Source: Anaerolineae bacterium (GTDB lineage: Bacteria; Chloroflexota; Anaerolineae; JAFGEY01). Taken from it: a stretch of DNA of 50,763 nucleotides. The stretch spans positions 1 to 50,763 of the forward strand of contig JAFGIE010000120.1 in NCBI GenBank assembly GCA_016929775.1. The letters are read 5' to 3'. Position numbers and translations under genes: made by a program. The first letter of the stretch is position 1. Every line of letters starts with the position of its first letter. The notes under the pieces were generated by a model. The model worked only from the letters and a program-made list of their open reading frames with translations, had not been told where the DNA came from and ran no database searches. This document shows, one piece after another, positions 33,000 to 40,878 of the stretch.

Positions 33000-33887
33000 G
33001 TGAAACACGCATCCGTTCGAATCACCCTCGGAGTCCTTTTGCTCGTCAGTTCGCTCGCCACCAGCGCAGCCCGGGCTGCGGGGCCTGGGCCGGAACCCTT
33101 CCGCGTGGCTAACCTGAATGCAACCCTGGAGCCGGGGGTTCTGCACAGTTGGGTGATTGGTCCCTCCGCTGCGTGTGGCGGCTACATCGTCGAAGTCACG
33201 CCCAAGCGCCCTGCGGCGGACGGCGCGTACGTACAGACCGCACTGGTGAGGCCCGAGTTCGACGGCGAGGCGTGGCACGATGTGCTGCGCGTCGGCATCC
33301 CCGATGGAGATCGGCCGCTCAAGGCCAACATCCGCGTCTACCAGACCTGCGAGTTCGTGGTCGCAGGCGAGTTCGAGGCGACCCTGGTCGCGGGCGAGTG
33401 GATGGGCTGGGTCATCGGTCCCGCGTCGATGGACCGCGGCTTTGTGGTCGAGGTCACGCCGTTGGAGCCGTCGGTCGAGGGTGCAATGGTGGAAAGAGCC
33501 GTGGTCCAAGAAGAGTACTTTATGGACGAGTGGCAGGACGTGCTGCGGGTGCAGCTGGCGGCAGGCCTGCCGGATCTGAGGGCGCAGTTCCGCATTTTCG
33601 CCGCGGACGGCATCCCTATCCTGGCTGAATATGACGTTGATCTGGAGCCAGGGGTGTGGAAGGGCATCAAGCTCAGGCCATCGACAGGCCTAGGGGGGTA
33701 CATCGTCGAGATCAACCCGTGCGCGACGCCAGTCATGGGCGAATTCGTTGAGCGTCTTGCGGTTCAACCCGAGTTCGACGGCAAGCGGTGGAACGACGTG
33801 CTGCGCATGATGACGCCGATCGACCAGCCGCCGCTGAGCGTCCAGGCGCGGGTGTACGGCTGGGGCCCGCCGCCCCAGCGGCCGTAG
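33000..33887 (+). CDS. Exported protein of three tandem repeats
   Basis: A 295-residue protein. GTG 33000 has GGGAGG upstream; signal peptide about 1-27 (cleavage near ARAAG). The rest is three repeats of about 85 residues, each containing 'G[YF][IV]VE[VI].P', 'V.PEFDG..W.DVLR' and a closing 'A..R[VI][YF]' strand. The repeats have no catalytic motif I recognise and probably form small beta domains. It is the last of four consecutive exported proteins on this strand. Function unknown. Confidence 0.7.
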   Translation: MKHASVRITLGVLLLVSSLATSAARAAGPGPEPFRVANLNATLEPGVLHSWVIGPSAACGGYIVEVTPKRPAADGAYVQTALVRPEFDGEAWHDVLRVGIPDGDRPLKANIRVYQTCEFVVAGEFEATLVAGEWMGWVIGPASMDRGFVVEVTPLEPSVEGAMVERAVVQEEYFMDEWQDVLRVQLAAGLPDLRAQFRIFAADGIPILAEYDVDLEPGVWKGIKLRPSTGLGGYIVEINPCATPVMGEFVERLAVQPEFDGKRWNDVLRMMTPIDQPPLSVQARVYGWGPPPQRP

Positions 33888-34134
33888 CGCGTTCGCAGGC
33901 GCCTGCGGAATGCGAAGGAGCGCCTGCGCGCAGTACGATACGTGGATAACCGTTGAGTACGTGGTGTGCACGTAACGCTGTCTTGTGGATCGCGATCGCT
34001 ATCGTGTTGACAGGCTGAGGCACACGGGTAAGCCGTGCGCAGCGTCGACGTCTACCCGCTGGTCAACTGATTCGCGTGCCTGACGCTGACCAACACGGCG
34101 TCGGGTGAGACCATCCTCTGGGCCGATCGAGGAT

Positions 34135-34212
34135 CAGGCGGCGCTGCACGGGGTGCTCGCCAGGGTGCGCGACCTGAACCTGACCTTGATCGCCGTGAAC
34201 CGCGTGGAGTAA
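34135..34212 (+). pseudogene. Decayed C-terminus of an unidentified small protein
   Basis: One frame reads 'QAALHGVLARVRDLNLTLIA' and ends VNRVE before TAA at 34210. This resembles a C-terminal helix-strand (DQAALHGLLxKVRDLGLPLLSV) that I recall in small Chloroflexota proteins. Upstream coding matches only in another frame ('TLTNTASGETILWA'), so the gene is shifted and truncated. Family and function unknown. Confidence 0.4.
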
Positions 34213-34245
34213 GGCGCGCGCTCGGTCGCGCCCGGGGCTCCTCTC

Positions 34246-34296
34246 AGACCCCCGAGGTCGGCGGGCATCTCTGCTCGCTCGAAACCTCGGGGGTCT
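34246..34296. repeat. Nested hairpin element, copy 2
   Basis: A perfect 13-bp outer stem, AGACCCCCGAGGT (34246-34258) with its complement (34284-34296). The inner stem is GCGGGCA (34261-34267) with TGCTCGC (34272-34278, one G-U pair in RNA) around TCTC. The element matches the copy at 4923-4973: identical loop and left inner arm, and paired changes in the outer stem. Confidence 0.75.
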
Positions 34297-34302
34297 ACGC
34301 AC

Positions 34303-34331
34303 TTGATCGCTGCGTCTAGGGAGACTATAAT
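34303..34331 (+). promoter_or_regulatory. Promoter upstream of the small membrane-anchored protein
   Basis: TTGATC (34303-34308), 17-base spacer, TATAAT (34326-34331), directly after hairpin copy 2. The next gene starts at 34520, so the leader would be about 180 bases. Confidence 0.7.
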
Positions 34332-34519
34332 AGGGACGCGATCGATACCGCCCACCCGCCTGCCGTTTCCCCGCTGTGGCATCGCATCCCGTGCACGAGG
34401 AGGAGCGACCATAGCACAGTCACGAACCGTGGCAGCCCAGTTCCAGCCAGATCGCGGCGCTCATTTCGCACGTGCGGGTCGGCATGGCTGGACCTAGAGA
34501 TGTATGTGGAGGCACAACG

Positions 34520-34804
34520 ATGAGCGAAAGTGAAACCACCCAGATCGCACAACAGACAGGAGTCGACGAGTCGATCGCCCTCTCGGTGCAGGGCGAGAAC
34601 GTCACCGTCAGCGAGTCCCTGGTGGGCTACCTGGTCGGGGGCGATGTCTCGTGCGAAGAGTCGCTGATCCTGGTCGGCAACGTCGGGACGCTGAGCGGCA
34701 ACGCCCACGTGCTGCTCGATCTCAAGAGCGCGATCGTTGCCGCTGCCGTAGAGGGCGTGGTGATCGGCCTGATCGTGGGTCTCCTGCGTCGCAAGAAGGG
34801 CTAG
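34520..34804 (+). CDS. Small bactofilin-like protein with C-terminal membrane anchor
   Basis: A 94-residue protein. GGAGG lies 7 bases before ATG 34520. Residues 20-70 alternate short hydrophobic strands with turns ('ALSVQGENVTVSESLVGYLV', 'GGDVSCEESLILVGNVGTLS'), a beta-solenoid-like pattern reminiscent of bactofilins but much shorter. A transmembrane helix follows (about 71-89), and the protein ends in RRKKG, so the N-terminal part probably lies outside. Function unknown. A long-leader promoter precedes it; the Lhr gene downstream has its own promoter. Confidence 0.65.
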   Translation: MSESETTQIAQQTGVDESIALSVQGENVTVSESLVGYLVGGDVSCEESLILVGNVGTLSGNAHVLLDLKSAIVAAAVEGVVIGLIVGLLRRKKG

Positions 34805-34808
34805 AAGA

Positions 34809-34873
34809 CTAGAACAGATTTTCTAGTCAACGGCTCAAATACGCCGCTATCTGGCAGGAATACGTGGTATGCT
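34809..34873 (+). promoter_or_regulatory. TAGAA palindrome and extended -10 promoter, copy C (Lhr)
   Basis: CTAGAA-N6-TTCTAG at 34809-34826, TGGCAG at 34852-34857, extended -10 TGGTATGCT at 34865-34873. The palindrome-to-TGGCAG distance equals that in copy A at 18942-19005, and the tail TGGCAG-N-AATAC-N-TGGTAT matches apart from the two N positions. The promoter overlaps an ATG at 34869, supporting the later start at 34944. Confidence 0.6.
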
Positions 34874-34943
34874 GACGGTGATCGCCCCGCGTGGCGATCG
34901 CCGTGTCCCGCACGGTCCCACACCAGAGGGAAGGTGCAAGACG

Positions 34944-37900
34944 ATGCTCGACCCCGACCCACCGCACGCCTATGGCCTGTCCGCCTTTCTCGAGCCAGTT
35001 CGCACCTGGTTCGAGGCTCAGTTTGGAGCGCCCACGCCGCCCCAGGCGCAGGGTTGGCCCGCCATCCAGCGCGGCGAGCACACGCTGATCCTGTCGCCGA
35101 CCGGCTCGGGCAAGACCTTGGCGGCGTTCCTGTGGGGGATCGACCAGCTCTTCCACGAGCTGACCGGCGCACAGGGCGAGGCGACGGAAGGGGGGGCGGA
35201 GGGCGGCGGCGGGGTCCGGCTGATCTACATCTCCCCGCTCAAGGCGCTCAACAACGACATCCGGCGCAACCTGCGCGTTCCGCTGGCGGGCATCCGGCGC
35301 ACGGCGCGCGACCTGGGGCTCGACTATCCCTCGATCCGGGTTGCGGTGCGTTCGGGCGACACGCCGCAGCGCGATCGCCGCGCCATGCTGCGTCAGCCGC
35401 CGCAGATCCTGATCACGACCCCCGAGTCGTTCTACCTCCTGCTGACCAGCCCGGTGGCGCGGGATATGTTTCGCACGGTGCGCACCGTGATCGTGGACGA
35501 GATCCACACCCTGGCAGGCAACAAGCGCGGCGTGCACCTCAGCCTGAGCCTGGAGCGGTTACAGCACCTCGCCAATGGGCCGGTGCAGCGCCTCGGCTTG
35601 TCGGCGACGATCCAGCCGCTCGACGAGGTCGCGCGCTTTTTGGGGGGCAGCGCCTGGCAGGGAGAGGGCGATGCGCGCGTCCTGCAGCCGCGCCCGGTGA
35701 CAGTCGTCGACGCCGGGTACGAAAAGCCCCTCGACATCCGGGTGGTGTCCGTGGTCGAGAACTACCGCCAGCTGCCGGGCGACTCGATCTGGCCCTCGAT
35801 CATCCCACGCGTGCTGCGCGAGATCCAGGCACACCGCACCACGCTGATCTTTGTCAACAACCGCCGCCTGGCAGAACGCACCGCCGATCGTCTGAACGAG
35901 CAGAGCGCCGCCGAGGAAGCGGGCCGAGCCACGGGCCTGATCGAGGGGGGCGTGGCTGTGGGCGTGGGCATGATGGCTGCGGGCAAGGGCGAGCACCCCG
36001 GGCCGATCCGCGTGCACCACGGCAGCGTATCCAAGGAGGCGCGCCTCGAGCTGGAGCGCCAGCTCAAGGCAGGCGAGCTGCCCGCCCTGGTGGGGACGTC
36101 GTCCCTGGAGCTGGGGATCGACATCGGCGCGGTGGACCTGGTCGTGCAGCTCCAGTCGTGCAAGTCCGTCGCCCAGGGCTTGCAGCGGGTGGGGCGCTCC
36201 GGGCACCTGGTGGGCCAAACCAGCGTGGGGCGCATCTACCCGACGCACCGCGAGGACGTGGTCGAGGCGGCAGCGATCGCCGGCGGCATGCTGCGCCGCG
36301 AGGTCGAGCCGACGCACACCCCCCGCCAACCCCTCGACGTGCTGGCGCAACAGATCGTGGCGATGGTCTCGGTCGAGCCGTGGGACGTCGAGGCGCTGTA
36401 CGACCTGGTGCGCTGCGCCTATGCTTACAACGAGCTGACCCAGCGCGTCTATCTGACGACCCTGGGGATGCTGGCGGGGCGCTATCCGAGCGAGGCGTAC
36501 CGCGAGCTGCGCGCCCGCCTTTCCTGGGACCGCGTCAACCACAAGCTGTCCGAGCTGCCTGGTTCTCGCATGCTGGCGCTGACCAACGGCGGCACGATCC
36601 CTGACACGGGCGCCTTTGGGGCCTACCTCGGCGACGGCAAGACCAAGCTGGGCGAGCTGGACGAAGAATTCGTGTTTGAGACCCGCATCGGCGATACGCT
36701 CATGCTTGGCTCGCAGGTCTGGCGCGTGATCGACGTGACTGACGATCGCGTGGTCGTCTCGGAGGCGCCGGGCGCGATCCCGCGCATGCCCTTCTGGCGG
36801 GGCGACTATCCGTGGCGCCCCTACGAGCTGGGCAAGCGGGTCGGCGCCTTTCGCCGCGCCGTGGTCGAGCGATTGGTCGAGGTCGGACGGGAGCTGTCAT
36901 TGGCGCACCTGGGCGACGTCCGCGACCACCGCGAGGCGCCGCCCGTCCAGGCGATGCTGGACTGGTTGTCCAGCGAGTACGCGCTGGACGCCTTTTCGGC
37001 GTGGCACATTGTCGACTATGTGTCAAGCCAGCTCGACGACGCGGGGGCGATCTCGTCGGACCGTACGATCCTGGTCGAGGTGTTCGAGGATGCGCTCGGC
37101 GACCCGCGGCTCGTGATCCACTCTCCCTTTGGCGGGCGGATCAACGGCTCGTGGGGACTGGCGCTGAGCAGCGCGCTGCGCGAGCGCATCGGGCTCGAGG
37201 TCGAGATGCAGACCAACGACGACGGCATCCTGTTCCGTCTCCTCGACGCCGAGGGTGAGTTTCCGCTGGACCTGGTGACGCAGATCGGACCTGCCGAGGC
37301 GCGCGAGCGCATCCTGCGCGAACTGCCCAACTCGGCGGTCTTTGGCGCGCGGTTCCGGCAGAATGCGGCGCGCGCCCTGCTGCTGCCTGGCGGGCGCCCT
37401 GGGCGCCGCACGCCCTTTTGGCTGCAGCGCCTGCGCGCGCGCGACCTGCTGCAGGTGGTGCGGGACTTGGGCGACTTTCCGATCGTCGCCGAGACGTACC
37501 GCGACTGCCTGCAGGACGTGCTCGACCTGGCGCACCTGGAGGAGGTCCTGGCGGCGATCCAGGGAGGCGAGATCGACGTGATCGTGACCGAGTCGGTCAC
37601 CCCTTCGCCGGTGGCGCAGAGCCTGCTATGGGACTTGATCAACGTCCACATGTACGAGTGGGATACGCCGCGCGCCGAGCGGCAGCTCCAAGAGCTCGCC
37701 GTGAACCGGGACCTGCTGCAAGACCTGCTCGTAGACGTCGCCCTGGACGAGCTGCTCCGCCCGGAGGCGATCGACGAGGTCCGGGCGCGGCTGCAGCACA
37801 CGGCGCCTACGGCGCAGGCGCGCACGCCGGAAGAGCTTGCCGTCCTCGTGCAGCAGATGGGCGACCTGTCGACCGACGAGATCGCCTCTCGCACGACGGT

Positions 37901-39713
37901 CGACCCGGCAGGCTGGATCGCGCACCTCGCGGCGGAGGGGCGCATGGTGCCGCTCTCGATCCCCACCGCGCAGGGGTCCGAGATGCGTTGGGTGGCTGCC
38001 GAATACGCATCGCTGTATGCGACCGCATTCGACCTCGGCGCCGAGGGCGAACGGGTGGGCGCGTCCCCGCTCGTACAGGACAGGGAGGAGGCGCAGCGCC
38101 AGATCCTGGAGCGCTACCTGCGCCACGCCGGACCGGTGACCGAGGAGGGGATCCGGGCGCGGTATGCTTTTTCCGCCGCGTGGCTGCATGCAGAGCTCGG
38201 GGCGCGGGTTGCAGCGCGCGAACTAGTGCACGGGCGCCTGACCCCGCGCGCGGGCGAGCCAGTGCGGGCGCCGTCCGAGTTTATCGACCGGCACACGCTG
38301 GAGCAGATCCACCGCCGCACCATGCACATCCTGCGGCGCGAGGTGCAGCCGGTCCCCTTGACCGCCTATGCCGATTTCCTGGCGTGCTGGCAGCACCTTG
38401 CCCCAAGCGAGCGGCTGAGCGGCGACGGTGCGCTGGTGCGGGTGCTGCAGCAGCTGCGCGCCGCGCCGGTCGTGGGACCGGTCTGGGAGCGCGACGTGCT
38501 GCCCCTGCGCCTGGTGCAGTACCAGCCCGCCGAGCTGGACGCGCTGTGTGAGAGCGGCGAGGTCGTGTGGGTCGGCTCTGGCGGCGTCGATCCGCGGCGC
38601 GGGCGGATCCGGTTCCTGTTCCGGGGCGAGGGGCACGTCTACCTCGAGCCGGCTCCGGCGGACCTGGCGGAGGTGAGCGACGAGGTGCGGCGCGTGTACG
38701 AGTTCCTGCGCTCCGAGGGCGCCGCGTTTTTCGCCGATCTGTGCGCGGCGCTGGAGCTCCCGGACAAGACAGTCGAGAACGCGCTGGTCGAGCTGGTCAT
38801 GGCGGGATGGGTGACCAACGACAGCGTCGAGGCGATGCGCCAGATCGTGCAGCGCGGCGCGCCGCGCACGGAGGAGCCCAAGCCGCTCAGCTCGTTGGAA
38901 GAGCAGCTCGCCCGGCGGTGGGAGCGGCTTGGCCCGCGCGCGAGGCCCTTTGCCCAGAAGCCCACTCGATCGCGCTACCACGCGGCGGCGCGCCGCGTGC
39001 GCAGCCACATAGCGCGCAGCGACGCCACGCGCTGGGTGGGGCGATGGTCGGCGGTGCACCGCTTTGGCGTGCTGGGCAAACCCGTACCGGCGACCGAGCG
39101 GATCGCGCGGCAGACGCGCCAGCTCCTGGCGCGGTATGGCGTCGTGACGCGCGAATCGCTGGCGGACGAGATCGGCGCGTGGGAATGGCTTCCGATCTTG
39201 CGGCAGCTGCAGCACATGGAGATGCGCGGTGAGGTGCGGCGCGGCTACTTTGTGCAGCGCCTGCCGGGGCTCCAGTTCGCGCTCCCCAACGCCGTCGAGG
39301 AGCTGCGCGCGGCGCGCGATCGCATCCCGGCAGAACCGGAGCTCGTGGTGCTGAATGCCTGCGATCCGGCAAATCTGTATGGTCCGGCGCGCGATGACGG
39401 GCCACAGACCGAGGCAGGCGAGCCCCTGACCTTCTCGCGCGTACCCTCGACCTGGTTGGTACAGGAGCGCGGGCTTCCCGTGCTCGTCGCCCGCGACGGT
39501 GGGGCGCACGTGGTGGTCACGCAGGGCGTGGGCGAGGGGCTCGTTCAGCGCGCTCTCTGCGCCCTGCTCGACCACCTCGCCCGCTCGACGCGCCGCCTGA
39601 CGGTGGAGACGTGGAACGGGACAGCGATCCTCGACAGCCCGGGGCGCCTGGTCCTGGAGGGGGTGGGGTTCTACCGCGACTATCCGGGCATGACCTGGGA
39701 GCGGCGTCCGTAG
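34944..39713 (+). CDS. lhr: Lhr-type large ATP-dependent DNA helicase
   Basis: A 1,589-residue superfamily 2 helicase of full Lhr length. Walker A SPTGSGKT lies at 51-58, motif II DEIH at 185-188, then RecA2 motifs ('GTSSLELGIDIGAVDLVVQL' and 'QRVGRSGHLVG'), the winged helix and beta-barrel core, and a long C-terminal region with AlkZ/HTH_42-like winged helices. Lhr translocates 3'-5' on single-stranded DNA and unwinds RNA:DNA hybrids; in mycobacteria it belongs to a DNA-damage-inducible set. I chose ATG 34944, as the ATG at 34869 overlaps the -10. The TAG stop lies within the left arm of an inverted repeat. Confidence 0.94.
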   Translation: MLDPDPPHAYGLSAFLEPVRTWFEAQFGAPTPPQAQGWPAIQRGEHTLILSPTGSGKTLAAFLWGIDQLFHELTGAQGEATEGGAEGGGGVRLIYISPLKALNNDIRRNLRVPLAGIRRTARDLGLDYPSIRVAVRSGDTPQRDRRAMLRQPPQILITTPESFYLLLTSPVARDMFRTVRTVIVDEIHTLAGNKRGVHLSLSLERLQHLANGPVQRLGLSATIQPLDEVARFLGGSAWQGEGDARVLQPRPVTVVDAGYEKPLDIRVVSVVENYRQLPGDSIWPSIIPRVLREIQAHRTTLIFVNNRRLAERTADRLNEQSAAEEAGRATGLIEGGVAVGVGMMAAGKGEHPGPIRVHHGSVSKEARLELERQLKAGELPALVGTSSLELGIDIGAVDLVVQLQSCKSVAQGLQRVGRSGHLVGQTSVGRIYPTHREDVVEAAAIAGGMLRREVEPTHTPRQPLDVLAQQIVAMVSVEPWDVEALYDLVRCAYAYNELTQRVYLTTLGMLAGRYPSEAYRELRARLSWDRVNHKLSELPGSRMLALTNGGTIPDTGAFGAYLGDGKTKLGELDEEFVFETRIGDTLMLGSQVWRVIDVTDDRVVVSEAPGAIPRMPFWRGDYPWRPYELGKRVGAFRRAVVERLVEVGRELSLAHLGDVRDHREAPPVQAMLDWLSSEYALDAFSAWHIVDYVSSQLDDAGAISSDRTILVEVFEDALGDPRLVIHSPFGGRINGSWGLALSSALRERIGLEVEMQTNDDGILFRLLDAEGEFPLDLVTQIGPAEARERILRELPNSAVFGARFRQNAARALLLPGGRPGRRTPFWLQRLRARDLLQVVRDLGDFPIVAETYRDCLQDVLDLAHLEEVLAAIQGGEIDVIVTESVTPSPVAQSLLWDLINVHMYEWDTPRAERQLQELAVNRDLLQDLLVDVALDELLRPEAIDEVRARLQHTAPTAQARTPEELAVLVQQMGDLSTDEIASRTTVDPAGWIAHLAAEGRMVPLSIPTAQGSEMRWVAAEYASLYATAFDLGAEGERVGASPLVQDREEAQRQILERYLRHAGPVTEEGIRARYAFSAAWLHAELGARVAARELVHGRLTPRAGEPVRAPSEFIDRHTLEQIHRRTMHILRREVQPVPLTAYADFLACWQHLAPSERLSGDGALVRVLQQLRAAPVVGPVWERDVLPLRLVQYQPAELDALCESGEVVWVGSGGVDPRRGRIRFLFRGEGHVYLEPAPADLAEVSDEVRRVYEFLRSEGAAFFADLCAALELPDKTVENALVELVMAGWVTNDSVEAMRQIVQRGAPRTEEPKPLSSLEEQLARRWERLGPRARPFAQKPTRSRYHAAARRVRSHIARSDATRWVGRWSAVHRFGVLGKPVPATERIARQTRQLLARYGVVTRESLADEIGAWEWLPILRQLQHMEMRGEVRRGYFVQRLPGLQFALPNAVEELRAARDRIPAEPELVVLNACDPANLYGPARDDGPQTEAGEPLTFSRVPSTWLVQERGLPVLVARDGGAHVVVTQGVGEGLVQRALCALLDHLARSTRRLTVETWNGTAILDSPGRLVLEGVGFYRDYPGMTWERRP

Positions 39714-39772
39714 GGGCAGGTTCGGGTGGCAGTGGCTGGGTCGCCGGCGCAGGTCGGCAAACCTGCCCCTAC
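39710..39772. repeat. Inverted repeat between converging genes, supplying both stop codons
   Basis: GTAGGGGCAGGTT (39710-39722) is the exact complement of 39760-39772, with a 37-base loop. The TAG of lhr (39711-39713) and the TAG of the minus-strand sialidase gene (39771-39769) lie at the same position in each arm. It may also act as a bidirectional terminator. Similar GTAGGGGC palindromes are, as I recall, repeated in some other phyla. Confidence 0.75.
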
Positions 39773-40833
39773 AAGGGCGGTCTTGACGTCCACGCCGCGG
39801 TGGGCACGATGCACAGCTTGAGGTCGAGCAGGTTGGGCCCGCCCGCGACGCCTACATAGTAGGTCAGCAGCGTGTCCGCGCCGTAAAAGGCGATGCTGGC
39901 ATAGCAGTACGACCGGCTGCGATCGCGCTCGACCAACCGGTGATGGCCCCACGTGCGCCCGCCATCGTGGCTTACCGCGGCGGCGAGGGGCGTGCGATGG
40001 TGAAAAGGCGCGCTCCGGTCGGCGCTGTAGGCGACGCCCCGCCGGTCGTTGTACAGGATCAGGATCGCGTCCGACCCGGGCAGCCTGCGCGCCGAAGCGG
40101 GAGCTGCAGGGGCGACCAGTTCCGTGGGCGCCGGGTCGCTCCACTGCTCGCCGCCATCGCGCGACCAGCTGGCATAGATCCGTCCGCGGTCCGTGCGCGC
40201 ATACATCCACAGCTCCCCGCCGGCGCACTCGACGATCCCGGGCTCCTGCAGGCCCACCGGTCCGCCGGGCAGGTCAAGGTACGGGGCACAGCGGCGCCAG
40301 GTCTGTCCCTCGTCGTCGGAGCAGAAACAGGTCGAGACGCAGTGATAGTCGGCGTCGATCGACTTGGCGGCGGGGACGAGCAGCCGACCCTCGCCGGTCT
40401 GCAGCAGCCGGTCGTTGTTGACCACAAAGTAGCCCGCCTCCGACGTCGCCAGGACCGGCGGATCCCACGTCTGTCCCTCGTCGTACGAGCGCCGCACATA
40501 GTAGCGGCAGTCGTCGCGCGGATGGTGCTTGACCGCATAGCCAAAGAGCAGGGCGCCGGAACGGAGCCGCAGAAAGCCGACGCTCATGACGTTGCACTGT
40601 CCCACGTTTTCCTGGAGCAGGGCTGGCGCATCCCAGGTGAACCCACCGTCGCTCGACGTACGACCCCAGATCTCTGCCGCCGCGTGATCCTGTCCGCCGC
40701 CGGTGAAATGCGTCCAACCGAGGAGCAGCCGCCCGTCGCGCAGCGGGACGATCGCGCCCTCTCCGTTGCGCGGGTTCCCCGGACCGGTCGGGGCGATCAG
40801 TGTCTCGTGGCGCCTGGGGACCTGGTCGTGCAT
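39769..40833 (-). CDS. Sialidase/BNR-type beta-propeller protein
   Basis: A 354-residue protein with five Asp-box motifs: SSDGGFTW, SYDEGQTW, SDDEGQTW, SRDGGEQW and SHDGGRTW. They mark the blade turns of a six-bladed sialidase propeller. There is no signal peptide, so it is likely cytoplasmic, or needs another route out. True sialidases need a catalytic Tyr/Glu and an Arg triad that I cannot confirm by eye, so it may act on another glycan. GGGAGG lies 4 bases before ATG 40833. It is 45 bases downstream of the caspase-like gene on the same strand and may be in its transcript. Confidence 0.83.
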   Translation of the reverse strand: MHDQVPRRHETLIAPTGPGNPRNGEGAIVPLRDGRLLLGWTHFTGGGQDHAAAEIWGRTSSDGGFTWDAPALLQENVGQCNVMSVGFLRLRSGALLFGYAVKHHPRDDCRYYVRRSYDEGQTWDPPVLATSEAGYFVVNNDRLLQTGEGRLLVPAAKSIDADYHCVSTCFCSDDEGQTWRRCAPYLDLPGGPVGLQEPGIVECAGGELWMYARTDRGRIYASWSRDGGEQWSDPAPTELVAPAAPASARRLPGSDAILILYNDRRGVAYSADRSAPFHHRTPLAAAVSHDGGRTWGHHRLVERDRSRSYCYASIAFYGADTLLTYYVGVAGGPNLLDLKLCIVPTAAWTSRPPL

Positions 40834-40878
40834 CGTACCTCCCTGGGTAGGGCGAAGAGATCGGGCAGCGAGGCGCGC

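Larger units (their letters stand above)
33888..34519. other. 632-bp gap holding a gene remnant, a hairpin repeat and a promoter
   Basis: No intact gene. Listed separately are a decayed C-terminus (34135-34212), nested hairpin copy 2 (34246-34296) and a promoter (34303-34331). At 34399-34407 a strong GAGGAGGAG stands before ATA, where an ATG would be expected; the frame after it codes 28 residues to a TAG at 34495-34497. This could be a leader peptide whose start was lost. Confidence 0.45.
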
